Assembly: GCF_002287175.1 (NCBI RefSeq)
Contig: NZ_LMVM01000001.1
Location: forward strand, 372,001 to 436,000
From: Methanobacterium bryantii
Lineage (GTDB): Archaea; Methanobacteriota; Methanobacteria; Methanobacteriales; Methanobacteriaceae
Direction: 5' to 3'
DNA length: 64,000 nucleotides
The position numbers and the translations under genes are program-made. The first letter of the stretch is position 1; every line of letters begins with the position of its first letter. Positions 44,877 to 55,759 of this stretch are shown piece by piece. The notes beneath the pieces were generated by a model. That model did not search any database. It was not told the DNA's origin and saw only the letters and a list, made by a program, of their open reading frames with translations.

Positions 44877-45561
44877 CGCTCATGCCCAGATATCGCTTTA
44901 TTTTCGTGTGTCTGGTTAAGTAAATTGTATTTTTTAAGATAAATCCCATATAATCAATTAAAATTACAATTTAACGTGAAGTATAACTCATGCATAGGAT
45001 CATGGACATGTAAAAATCTCTCAAAAAACCGAAGGTTTTTTGGAGCGCAAAATTAGAAGTTTTTGCGGCCGAGGAAATAAATTTCCTCCGGCATGTAAAA
45101 ATCTATGATTTTTACGGTTGCGAATTTTCAATTCGCAAACACAGAAAATGCAACGTATTTTCTTTAGCTGTCAAAATCTTTGATTTTGACGCCCCGAAAA
45201 CCGTGGTTAGAGAAAAATGCGTAGCATTTTTCTATACGTAAAAAATCTACGATTTTTTAAGGTTTTCCTGAACCGCAAAACGTAGCTTTCAAAAACCTGC
45301 GGTTTTTGATGTTTGCGAAGCTTCGATTCGCAACCGCAAAACGAAGTTTTGCATGCCCCAAAATTCTTCGAATTTTAAGGGTTTTGCAGGCGACAAATAC
45401 GAAGTATTTGTCAGCTGCGATTTTTACGGTTACAAAAACCTTCGAAAACTGTTGAATCTTTGATTTGACGCATCGAAAATTGTAAATTTTCGAATGCTTT
45501 GTTTTCGAGGTTTCAAAAATCGAAGATTTTTGAAGACCGACAGTTTTTGTGAACATGAGCG
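44877..45561. mobile_element. Element E2: 685-bp copy of the E1 family, loaded with nested hairpins
   Basis: It begins CGCTCATG (44877-44884) and ends CATGAGCG (45554-45561), flanked by a perfect 8-bp direct repeat ATAAAATT at 44869-44876 and 45562-45569. Its first 168 bp match the start of E1 closely, and 45357-45440 matches the end of E1. Between and after these are extra hairpin modules absent from E1. In place of the 4-nt loop of E1's terminal hairpin there are 103 nt here (45440-45542). No transposase; an open frame on the minus strand (45257-45556) is a product of the repeats. Confidence 0.87.
45024..45553. repeat. Hairpin mosaic D (inside element E2)
   Basis: At least fifteen hairpins with 3-nt loops in most cases, among them TAAAAATC-TAT-GATTTTTA, TTGCGAATT-TTC-AATTCGCAA, GTCAAAATC-TTT-GATTTTGAC, AGAAAAATGC-GTA-GCATTTTTCT, AAAAAATC-TAC-GATTTTTT, CAAAAACC-TGC-GGTTTTTG, GCAAAAC-GAA-GTTTTGC, GACAAATAC-GAA-GTATTTGTC and CAAAAATC-GAA-GATTTTTG. 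Near the right end, TCGAAAAC (45442-45449) pairs with GTTTTCGA (45501-45508) and encloses GCAT-CGAAAATT-GTA-AATTTTCG-A-ATGC; the whole sits inside the terminal hairpin ACAAAAAC/GTTTTTGT. That is three levels of nesting. Confidence 0.85.
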
Positions 45562-45591
45562 ATAAAATTTAAATAATTAGAGGTATTTGTT

Positions 45592-45939
45592 ATGTCTATA
45601 CATAAAAAAGAATTTGAAGAAATAGAACCTAAAAAAGTGTTTACCATACTTGAAAAGCATAGAGATGACCCTGATTTTGTGATTCTGGACGTCCGTACTC
45701 CTGAAGAATATGATGATGGGCACATCGAAAATGCATATCTTTTAAACTTCAAATCTGGTAGTTTTGAAAATGAACTTGGAAAAATGGATAAAAATAAGAA
45801 ATACTTTGTTTATTGTAGAACAGGACGTAAAAGCCGCAAAGCAGTTGAATTAATGAAAAAAAGAGGATACATGGAGGCTCATAGTATCATAGGTGGCGTA
45901 GATAAATGGAAACGAAACAGACTTCCAGTTGAGAAATAA
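45592..45939 (+). CDS. Single-domain rhodanese-like protein
   Basis: The 115-residue rhodanese has VILDVRTPEEYDDGHIENA and the active-site cysteine in FVYCRTGRKSRKAVEL. AGAGG lies about 9 nt before the ATG. It is a paralogue of the gene at 21014-21352. Element E2 lies 30 bp upstream, so the element now forms its promoter region. Confidence 0.9.
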   Translation: MSIHKKEFEEIEPKKVFTILEKHRDDPDFVILDVRTPEEYDDGHIENAYLLNFKSGSFENELGKMDKNKKYFVYCRTGRKSRKAVELMKKRGYMEAHSIIGGVDKWKRNRLPVEK

Positions 45940-46042
45940 CATTTTTTAAGTGAATAAGAAATTTATGGATGGAAAAAAAGATTTCTGGTTGAAAAAACCA
46001 TTTAAATAAACTAAATGGAAAAAATTTTATAAATTAGTTATA

Positions 46043-46405
46043 TTACTGTAAAGCTGAAAAGAACAGTATAAAGAACAGTGATTCTATGGTGAAATGCAGT
46101 GCACGGTGCTGCAGCCATTTGAGATCTAATCCTGCCAGTTCATGGTAAAGGTCTATCACTAAGTGGATAAGAGCACCTAAGATACCTATTTCTAGAGATA
46201 AAAATAACACTGATAACACTATGAAATGAAAAACTGCTTCCATGCATTCATGAACCATCCACAGCCTTATATTAGAATGTATAATTTTGTGCAGTATTCC
46301 AGATAACAGGATATAAAAATCAGCAAAAACGTTCCAGAAGAGCTTGCTGTGAACTTCGTCACTGATAGCTAATATCACTGCAATATAAAACCATAGTATT
46401 TCCAT
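46043..46405 (-). CDS. Small histidine-rich membrane protein, function unknown
   Basis: The 120-residue protein has three to four membrane helices and many histidines around them (HKIIHSNIRLWMVHECMEAVFH; VIDLYHELAG; LQHRALHF). The histidine pattern may point to metal or heme binding, but I recognise no family. It is a single gene between a convergent rhodanese and the thiolase gene. Confidence 0.65.
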   Translation of the reverse strand: MEILWFYIAVILAISDEVHSKLFWNVFADFYILLSGILHKIIHSNIRLWMVHECMEAVFHFIVLSVLFLSLEIGILGALIHLVIDLYHELAGLDLKWLQHRALHFTIESLFFILFFSALQ

Positions 46406-46728
46406 TGTTTACCACGCAATTTATGAGTATCAAGTTTCTATTAATATATTATTAATATGGAGTATATATTTATGGGCTTTAAACTTTATAGGGGTTAAAT
46501 ATATTGTTATATGTCTTTTTTGATTTTTTTGAATATGAATTAGCTCTATTTAAACCTTTGTATTATAACTCAATATGAAATAAAACTTATTTTTAAAAAT
46601 ATTTTATAAATAAGGCTGATAATTTCACAATTCTTATCGAGTCATTATTTAAAAATTTTATTTAATATTGCCAAAAATAAAAGTTATTTACTACTAAAAA
46701 ATAAGTGAATGGAATCAAAAGATTCCTT
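46406..46728. other. Intergenic stretch, nothing recognised
   Basis: A 323-bp AT-rich spacer with no ORF. The OB-fold/zinc-ribbon DUF35 gene that often accompanies archaeal thiolase and HMG-CoA synthase is not here. Confidence 0.5.
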
Positions 46729-47880
46729 TTAATTGGAGAAAATGTGGACTGCAGCAGTTCCACCGGTTCCACCAATGTTGTGGGTCATACCAGTTTGGGC
46801 GCCGTCTACCTGTCTTTTGCCTGCTTCTCCTCTAAGTTGCCATACGATTTCGGCTGCCTGAGCAATTCCTGTAGCTCCTAATGGATGGCCTCTAGCTTTG
46901 AGTCCTCCAGATGGGTTTACTGGAATATCTCCGTCTATTTCAGTCATACCTTCTTCAATGGCAATTCCACCTTTTCCTTTTTCAACAAATCCAAGGTCTT
47001 CTACTGCAAGTAACCCATTTATACTGAAACAGTCGTGAACTTCAACTAAATCAATATTTTTTGGCTCAAGACCTGCCATTTTGTATGCATTTCTTGATGC
47101 GTGGACTGTTGAGTCAATGGTGGTTAAGTTTTTCCTGTCGTGTAATGCGATGGTTCCAGAAGCTTGTGCTGAAGCTTTAACATATATTGGTGTATCTGTG
47201 TACTTTTTAGCGTCTTCTGCAGGACATAAAATGACTGCAGCGGCACCGTCTGATACTGGTGAACAATCAAGGAGTCTAAGTGGGTCTGCGACTATACTTG
47301 AGTTTAATACAGCATCCACTGAAATTTCCATTGGGAACTGAGCAAGTGGGTTTTTGGCACCATTTTTATGGTTTATAACAGAAACCATTGCCAGCTGTTC
47401 TCTTGTTGTTCCATATTCGTACATATGTCTTCTTGCCATCATTGCGTAAAGTGATGGGAAAGTGACACCTTGCTGTGCTTCCCATTCCTGGTCTGAAGCT
47501 GTGGCGATAGCTGGAGTTGGGTCAACTACATCGGTCATCTTTTCCACACCTGCAGAAATTACCATGTCATGATATCCGGATGCAACAGCCATTATCCCAT
47601 TTCTAAGTGCTAATCCTCCAGATGCACATGCTGCTTCTACTCTTGCACATGGAATTGGTGCAAGTCCTGAATGGTCTGCTATCAATGATGCAATGTGTTC
47701 TTGCTTTACAAAGAGACCAGCAGACATGTTTCCAACATACATGGCATCTAATTCGTCTCCTTCTACATTTGCATCTTCAATGGCCGTTATTCCGGCCTCT
47801 ACTATTAAATCTCTAAATGATTTATCCCAGAGTTCTCCAAATTTTGTCTGTGAAACTCCGATAATTGCAACGTCTCTCAA
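46729..47880 (-). CDS. Acetyl-CoA C-acetyltransferase (archaeal thiolase)
   Basis: The 383-residue thiolase has the acyl-cysteine in VEAACASGGLALR, the general-base region VHDCFSINGLL and the C-terminal NPSGGLKARGHPLGATG. It makes acetoacetyl-CoA for the mevalonate route to archaeal lipids. It lies 35 bp after the HMG-CoA synthase gene on the same strand; in methanogens the two enzymes form a channelling complex with a DUF35 protein. Confidence 0.92.
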   Translation of the reverse strand: MRDVAIIGVSQTKFGELWDKSFRDLIVEAGITAIEDANVEGDELDAMYVGNMSAGLFVKQEHIASLIADHSGLAPIPCARVEAACASGGLALRNGIMAVASGYHDMVISAGVEKMTDVVDPTPAIATASDQEWEAQQGVTFPSLYAMMARRHMYEYGTTREQLAMVSVINHKNGAKNPLAQFPMEISVDAVLNSSIVADPLRLLDCSPVSDGAAAVILCPAEDAKKYTDTPIYVKASAQASGTIALHDRKNLTTIDSTVHASRNAYKMAGLEPKNIDLVEVHDCFSINGLLAVEDLGFVEKGKGGIAIEEGMTEIDGDIPVNPSGGLKARGHPLGATGIAQAAEIVWQLRGEAGKRQVDGAQTGMTHNIGGTGGTAAVHIFSN

Positions 47881-47915
47881 GGAATTCCCCCATGAATAAT
47901 TTTAGATTAGTTTGT

Positions 47916-48956
<1,041 letters not shown>

Positions 48957-49198
48957 TTGATATCACTACCGTTAAGTAATCTATTTTGTTAGTTTACATG
49001 TTATTTTTTTAATTTTTGAAAAAATACAAAATTGTATTTACAAATAAAAATTTAACTAATTTTATATCTTATTATTTACAATGAACTTATAAAGTTTACT
49101 ATAAATGTTAATTATAAATAATGATCATTACCTTCAAATTCCAAAAATTTAAGTAAATATGATGAATTTTATCAAATAATAAGTAAATATTATGAAAA

Positions 49199-49429
49199 TT
49201 AGTTTAAAAGTTGAATGTATAATATCTTAGTTCCTTTTATAAATTCCAGGCCAACCGATGTTTCAATGGCAACATTTAAATAGTTATCTATAGCTAAAAG
49301 TTTACCTTCTTTGGTTTCATTATCTTTCTGAAGTATATTGACATCTTTATTTTGAAATTGCTTAAGCTGTCTGTGAAGCGGATTTTCTTTTTTTTCTTCG
49401 GATTTAGCTGCTATTATTTTGCCTCTCAT
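49199..49429 (-). CDS. Sm/Lsm-like RNA-binding protein
   Basis: The 76-residue protein has a basic 20-residue leader and then the Sm fold order: LKQFQNKDVNILQKDNETKEGKLLAIDNYLNVAIET (Sm1: strands with the G-L-D-N pattern) and EFIKGTKILYIQLL (Sm2; the family has RG rather than KG). Sm-like proteins form rings that bind U-rich RNA. It stands alone. The fit is good but the Sm2 motif is altered. Confidence 0.7.
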   Translation of the reverse strand: MRGKIIAAKSEEKKENPLHRQLKQFQNKDVNILQKDNETKEGKLLAIDNYLNVAIETSVGLEFIKGTKILYIQLLN

Positions 49430-49899
49430 TTAATCATCTCGTTATTTTCAGCATTGTAAATATTTTACCTTGGATATTTTTTAAAGTTTTGATATAACTA
49501 TTTTCTGATTTAATGTTTATTCTTTAGAGAATAAGTGGTTCATCTTTGCAATTATATTCTAATTTAAGATATAACTACTTTACCAAGTCAAATGGTTTAT
49601 GTAAATAACACATTAACTGGTTATATAACTATTTTTAAAAGATGTATTTAAATCAAACGCTCATGCCTATGACACGCGCATGAATTATCTTTAGGTTAAA
49701 AATGGGAATTATCTTAAAAACATGTAGTTTACTTCAGGATAGCCACATTAAAAATAATTACATTATTTGTACATATTTAGTACAAAATGAAATCAATTAT
49801 TTTAAGACTTATTATATTGATAATAATTAATCCTATTTATAGATTTTATATTATTTAATCTTAATCTATTTTTTTTAATTGAATATTTTATCTTTAAAT
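49430..49899. other. Intergenic stretch with a lone element-like end
   Basis: A 470-bp AT-rich spacer without a gene. CGCTCATGCC at 49658-49667 equals the left end of elements E1 and E2, but no right end and no flanking duplication was found. It may be chance or a decayed copy. Confidence 0.4.
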
Positions 49900-50592
49900 T
49901 TAAATATAGTTACTTTGCCCGCTGTAACGCTCTTCTTTCCATGGATCGCCATGCATGTGGTACCCATTAGATTCCCAAAACCCGGGTTTATCTTCAGCCA
50001 TGAATTCTAAACCGTTGACCCACTTAGTACTTTTCCAAAAATATAATTTTGGGACTACAAGTCTTACAGGCGCTCCATGTTTAGAAGTTATGGGATTTTC
50101 GTTGTGTCTGGTTGCAAACAGGACATCCTGCTCTAAAAAGTCTTTAATAGATAAATTAGTTGTAAAATTGCCAGATGCGTGAACCATAACATATTTAGCT
50201 TCTTTCTGGACGTCTGCAAATTCTTTAATTGTATTTGAACTTACGCCTTCCCACAGGTTATTGAGCTTTGACCAGGTGGTAACACAGTGTATATCTGAAA
50301 ATACCTTAGTTTGGGGAAGAGACATAAATTCATCATAATTTAATTCTTTTTCTTCTTCAACAAGTCCAAATATCCTGAATTTCCATTTTGAAGTATCAAT
50401 ATTTTGGACTGACCCTGCATGCAGCACTGGTAATGATGTTATTTCGTGCTGCCCTGGAGGGATTCTATTTTCTCTTTTAGTATCTTCACTTATAATTATA
50501 TTTTTATCAGAAAGTATTTCATTGATCTTTTCTTCAGTTAATGGTTTTTCACATTTCATTTTATTTTTAGCAGCATTAAATAACCCTTTCAA
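49900..50592 (-). CDS. Sulfite-oxidase-type molybdopterin protein
   Basis: The 230-residue protein has the molybdopterin-binding pattern of the SUOX/YedY class: FRIFGLVEEE, the metal-ligand cysteine in SDIHCVTTWSKLNNLWEGV, GAPVRLVVPKLYFWKSTKW, and a C-terminal PGFWESNGYHMHGDPWKEER. There is no signal peptide or Tat motif, so it acts in the cytosol. It lies just downstream of a YyaL-like gene on the same strand. The substrate is unknown. Confidence 0.85.
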   Translation of the reverse strand: MKGLFNAAKNKMKCEKPLTEEKINEILSDKNIIISEDTKRENRIPPGQHEITSLPVLHAGSVQNIDTSKWKFRIFGLVEEEKELNYDEFMSLPQTKVFSDIHCVTTWSKLNNLWEGVSSNTIKEFADVQKEAKYVMVHASGNFTTNLSIKDFLEQDVLFATRHNENPITSKHGAPVRLVVPKLYFWKSTKWVNGLEFMAEDKPGFWESNGYHMHGDPWKEERYSGQSNYI

Positions 50593-50611
50593 AACTTAAA
50601 CCTCCTCTAAT

Positions 50612-52708
50612 CTAATTTAAAAAGTTTAACATGGTATTTAAATCAGTTGTTGGAGCTTTACACGTGTTTTCTGAACATATATATGCAGTTGCCTTCTTAT
50701 TTTCCTGTTTTTTAAATTTTAAAGAGTTTACAATTTTTATTATTTCTGAAGCTTCATCATCTGGAGGCCTTAATGTGATGGTCTTATTTGGTATGTAATT
50801 GCTTCGGATGGAGTTCAACATCATATTAGTATCATTGTTATTAGGGGTTCCTGCAATTACTATTTCGTAAGAAGGACCTAACTTAAAATCGACAGCGATC
50901 ATAAGTTGTGCATGTGCAGATGGAGTTTTCATAACATCCTGGGAAAATGCTTTTTCTATTTGTACTGATTTATGTTTAAGTTCTTCATTTTCTGTGATTT
51001 TTGAAAGTTTCAGCAGGTTAAGCATTTGTACTGAGTTTCCAGAGGGAACAGCACCATCATAAATCTCTTTTTTTCTAACAAGTATATCTTCACTATCGTC
51101 AGGCGTGAAATAAAATCCCCAGTTTTCATCGTCCCAGAAATGATTTAATAATTTATTGTTTAGATCTATTGCTAATTTAAGGTATTTTAAGTTAAAAGAT
51201 GCCTCATAGAGTTCTAAAAGCCCAGATATAAAAAATGAGTAATCATCTAAATTTGCAGTTATTGCAGCTTCCCCATCTCGGAAGCGGTGCAAGAGACGAT
51301 TATTATCGTATAAGTTCTCAATTATAAAGTCTGCAGATTTTACAGCAGCTTCTAGATATTTTTCATCATCAAATACCTGTGCTCCTTTAGATAGGGCAGA
51401 TATCATTAAACCATTCCAGTCGGTAAGTATTTTATCATCTTTATGTGGATGTACGCGTTTTTCACGGGCATTAAATAGCTTTTCTCTATTTTTTTCAATT
51501 TTTCTTTTTAAATCTTCCTTTTTAATTTTTAAAGTATCGGATATTTCATCAAGTGAATTTTCAAGGTGAAGTATATTAGAACCAGTTTTTCTTTGAGATG
51601 CTTCCTCGCAGAAGTTACCTTCAGAAGTTACGTTAAATATTTTGGATGCGAATTTGGCATCTTCTTCTCCTAAAATTTTATAAATTTCATCTTTCCTCCA
51701 GATATAAAATTTACCTTCAACACCTTCACTATCTGCATCTTCAGCAGAATAAAAGCCTCCTTCTGGAGACTGCATGTCTCTTAAAACATATTCAAAAATT
51801 TCCTGTGCGGTATCTCTGTATTTTTCATCCCCTGTAACCTGAAAAACTTCTAAATATGCCATTGCAAGTATGGCCTGATCGTAGAGCATTTTCTCAAAAT
51901 GTGGTACCAGCCACATGGGGTCTACAGAATAGCGGTGAAAACCAAACCCTAAGTGGTCGTAAATTCCCCCATTTCTTAGGGAATCAAGGGTTTCTTTTAC
52001 TATATCCAATGCTCTTTCATTTTGGTTCCTTTTCCAGTATCTAAGCAGAAATAAAAGTGTGTGTGCTGTAGGAAATTTGGGAGCACCTCCAAAACCGCCA
52101 TTGATTTCATCAAAATTATTGGAAAGGCTTTCATATGCACTGTCGAGTATGTTCTCATCAAGTTCATTTCCTGATGATGTTTCTGATACTTTTTGGAGTG
52201 CTCTAATTATTTGATCTGCAGAGTCAAAGACTTCCTCCGGCCTTTCATTCCAGATATCTCTAATATTTAAAATTAAGTCTTTAAGGCCCACTCTTCCATA
52301 CATGCTTATTTTTGGAAAATATGTCCCTGCAAAAAAGGGTTTTTTATCAGGGGTCATTATTATGGTAAGTGGCCATCCTCCGGTTCCAGTCATCAACTGG
52401 CAAACTGTCATGTAGATATTATCCAGATCAGGCCGTTCTTCACGATCCACTTTAATTGAAACAAATATATCATTCATCAAATTCCCAATTTCAGAGTCTT
52501 CAAAGGATTCATGAGCCATAACATGACACCAATGGCATGTTGAATACCCAATTGATAAAAAAACAGGTTTATTCTCATTTTTTGCTTTCTCAAAAGCTTT
52601 TTCACTCCAGGGATACCAATCTACGGGGTTATATGCATGTTGAATTAGATAAGGGCTTTTTTCATTTATCAGGTGGTTTGATTTTTTAAGCTTATTTTCA
52701 AGGTTCAT
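50612..52708 (-). CDS. YyaL/DUF255 thioredoxin-domain protein
   Basis: The 698-residue protein begins with a thioredoxin-like domain (YLIQHAYNPVDWYPWSEKAF; active-site-like STCHWCHVMAHESF), followed by a long helical barrel of the six-hairpin glycosidase kind (GGFGGAPKFPTAHTLLFLLR; GIYDHLGFGFHRYSVD). This is the full family length. The family is common in archaea and bacteria and its activity is not settled. The gene ends 20 bp before the molybdopterin gene. Confidence 0.9.
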   Translation of the reverse strand: MNLENKLKKSNHLINEKSPYLIQHAYNPVDWYPWSEKAFEKAKNENKPVFLSIGYSTCHWCHVMAHESFEDSEIGNLMNDIFVSIKVDREERPDLDNIYMTVCQLMTGTGGWPLTIIMTPDKKPFFAGTYFPKISMYGRVGLKDLILNIRDIWNERPEEVFDSADQIIRALQKVSETSSGNELDENILDSAYESLSNNFDEINGGFGGAPKFPTAHTLLFLLRYWKRNQNERALDIVKETLDSLRNGGIYDHLGFGFHRYSVDPMWLVPHFEKMLYDQAILAMAYLEVFQVTGDEKYRDTAQEIFEYVLRDMQSPEGGFYSAEDADSEGVEGKFYIWRKDEIYKILGEEDAKFASKIFNVTSEGNFCEEASQRKTGSNILHLENSLDEISDTLKIKKEDLKRKIEKNREKLFNAREKRVHPHKDDKILTDWNGLMISALSKGAQVFDDEKYLEAAVKSADFIIENLYDNNRLLHRFRDGEAAITANLDDYSFFISGLLELYEASFNLKYLKLAIDLNNKLLNHFWDDENWGFYFTPDDSEDILVRKKEIYDGAVPSGNSVQMLNLLKLSKITENEELKHKSVQIEKAFSQDVMKTPSAHAQLMIAVDFKLGPSYEIVIAGTPNNNDTNMMLNSIRSNYIPNKTITLRPPDDEASEIIKIVNSLKFKKQENKKATAYICSENTCKAPTTDLNTMLNFLN

Positions 52709-53178
52709 ACTGCACCTCTGATAATAATTTAACTAAAATAAATATTTTTAAAGTTTTATTTAGAGCAAATAGGATATATTGCGTAGTCTTAGATTTCAAG
52801 TTCTGGACTTTAAAATGAGTTTTTTAGTAAAAGATATATAGAATAACTTGATTTTTCTTTAGAAGTTTTTTTCCTGTTACTATGTTTATCATTAAGATAA
52901 TATATTTTTTATCTTCACGGGCTCAAAAAGCAAATTAATATAATTAAAAAATCAAACATGAAATTAAATATAAAACATAGATATATGTTAACTGAAAATG
53001 TATTGGTCTTTGAATCGTTTGCATGATAAATTAACAGGAAATCATGTTTTATATAGTTGAAATACAGATTAATAAAGCAAATCAAAGAATTCGAAAATAC
53101 AAAATTTCATTGGATCTATAAATTAAAGTTGATAAGTGATAATAGATCTGAACCATTTAAAACAATCAGGTGGTTTAA
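52709..53178. other. Divergent promoter region, no gene seen
   Basis: A 470-bp AT-rich spacer between the divergent YyaL-like and DUF2121 genes. It holds no ORF and no notable repeat. TCAGGTGG lies 6 nt before the DUF2121 ATG. Confidence 0.5.
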
Positions 53179-54102
53179 ATGAGCCTTATAATGTCATATA
53201 TTGGAAGTAATGGTTGTGTAATGGCCGGAGACAAAAGAAGAATTGGTTTTTTTGGAGATAAAGAAAAACGAGAAAAACTTGAAGAATATCTTTATTCTGG
53301 AGCTATTCAAACTGATGAAGAACTGGTTAAAGTTGCAAAAGAACAGGAAGTAACCCTTAAAATATCAGATGATGCTCGAAAAATTAGAAGTATTGCTGAT
53401 GTTGTGGTTGGTGAGGTCAGGTTTAAAACACCATTTGAGACCAAGCGGAAACGAATTTATGGGACCACTAATGGTTATATCATTACAGAGCTTTCAGGGT
53501 CAGATATTAAAAAGGTTGAAAACGGCGCCAGCTCGATAGTGGTATTTGGAAATAAAGTTACAAAGCAGATGGCAAATGAAATCATTAAAAAGCACTGGAA
53601 ATCTAAAGCAAGTTTAGAAAATGTGGAATCCGTTTTTAAGAAGGTAATGGATGAAATATCAGGTAAAACGCCATCTGTAAGTAAAGACTATGACATAATT
53701 ATCAAGCACAGTGGTATGGATAAAAGGGAAGCACAAAAACATTTAAGGGAAATCTTGATTAAAGATGTTAAAGAACTTCAAAAATGGAGAGAAGGCTTGA
53801 GACAGCAGCTGGATACCAATGCTAAATCCATTCAAATGGCATCAAAGATAATCAATGAAGGTGAAATAGGTAAAGTTCAAAGTATAAATGGAGATAAAAT
53901 AGGGATACTTTTGGATAAAAGTGTCCAGGCTTTGGATATGGAATGGAATGTAATAGCAGGACCAGGTGGTCTGATTGAAATGAACACAGATGATCCTTCA
54001 AGTGTCAAAATAGGTGACGTTGCTGTAATTGAAAATGAAAATCTCTGCATCAGGCGGACAAAGTGCTCTCTTACATGTAATGTTATCTTGTGTAGAAGCT
54101 GA
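53179..54102 (+). CDS. DUF2121 family protein
   Basis: The 307-residue protein starts SLIMSYIGSNGCVMAGDKRR, the DUF2121 signature, which recalls the N-terminal strands of proteasome-like folds. A long helical part follows (REAQKHLREILIKDVKELQK), then a C-terminal beta domain with a cysteine-bearing tail (TKCSLTCNVILC). The family is confined to methanogens and close relatives and has no known activity. The frameshifted metallo-beta-lactamase gene lies 64 bp downstream. Confidence 0.78.
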   Translation: MSLIMSYIGSNGCVMAGDKRRIGFFGDKEKREKLEEYLYSGAIQTDEELVKVAKEQEVTLKISDDARKIRSIADVVVGEVRFKTPFETKRKRIYGTTNGYIITELSGSDIKKVENGASSIVVFGNKVTKQMANEIIKKHWKSKASLENVESVFKKVMDEISGKTPSVSKDYDIIIKHSGMDKREAQKHLREILIKDVKELQKWREGLRQQLDTNAKSIQMASKIINEGEIGKVQSINGDKIGILLDKSVQALDMEWNVIAGPGGLIEMNTDDPSSVKIGDVAVIENENLCIRRTKCSLTCNVILCRS

Positions 54103-54166
54103 TGAAAATTGAAAATAAATTTATATATTATGCAAATGATTTAAAGTAGAAGTCGAAGGTGAATAA

Positions 54167-54971
<805 letters not shown>

Positions 54972-55024
54972 ATTCAAATTTTTTTTTATTTATTTTTAAA
55001 GGGCTTGTTTGGTTTTAAATTATT

Positions 55025-55555
55025 TTACTTAGGCATTTCTGATTTTTCCATACCTGCTAAATCTGATGGACTGACAAAAAATAAAGCTATTCCATCAATT
55101 ATTAACCAAATTCCAATTAACAAAGCTAAATAATAAGGATCCCATGCATATGTACCCAGTATAATATATAATATACCCAGTATAACTCCCATACCTCCAG
55201 ATCCTTTACCGGCGGTTCCTTCTTTAGCAAAGAGTGACATTATACCTGAAATTATCAGGAAGAAACCTACGAAGTAGAGCCAGATGCTTGCTAAGAAGCT
55301 AAATAAAAGTATGTGTCCGAACAATCCTATTCCACATATTATTGCTATAATTCCCAGTATTAAATAAGCTATACTTGCTGCTTTGCTTGCGCCCCATGTT
55401 CCAAAACTCTGTACCAATAGCCAAATTCCAAGTAACATAATAGCAAATCCAGCCAGAGCACTTACTGTAAATACACTGAACAATGGGAAAGCGATAACTA
55501 AAATACCTAAAATTACAGCTAAAATACCTAATAATATATTATTTCCTTCAGCCAT
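55025..55555 (-). CDS. DUF308/HdeD-like membrane protein
   Basis: The 176-residue protein has about six membrane helices, arranged as repeated pairs: ILLGILAVILGILVIAFPLF, then LAYLILGIIAII-type and GVILGILYIILGTYAW. This is the DUF308 pattern; bacterial HdeD relates to acid stress. A paralogue lies at 57902-58375. Function unknown. Confidence 0.8.
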   Translation of the reverse strand: MAEGNNILLGILAVILGILVIAFPLFSVFTVSALAGFAIMLLGIWLLVQSFGTWGASKAASIAYLILGIIAIICGIGLFGHILLFSFLASIWLYFVGFFLIISGIMSLFAKEGTAGKGSGGMGVILGILYIILGTYAWDPYYLALLIGIWLIIDGIALFFVSPSDLAGMEKSEMPK

Positions 55556-55759
55556 ATAATTTCCCCCTTAATTTTCAAACAAGCCCTAATAGATTATAAT
55601 ATTAATAAATATAAATAATTATTGATTTAAAAATTTATAATTTGGTACTTAAATGATTTTCATACATAATATGGGCTAAAATTAGTTATTATGTTAAAAT
55701 AAGGTTATATAGGATATTATATTAGAATATATTCCATAAAAAGCAATTTTAACTCTTTT

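Noticed and set aside
45257..45556. A 99-codon minus-strand open frame through element E2
   Set aside because: Same reason: it is read from palindromic repeats and is not coding.
49658..49667. A lone CGCTCATGCC like the left end of E1/E2
   Set aside because: No matching right end and no 8-bp duplication of the preceding AAATCAAA was found; could be chance or a relic too decayed to call.
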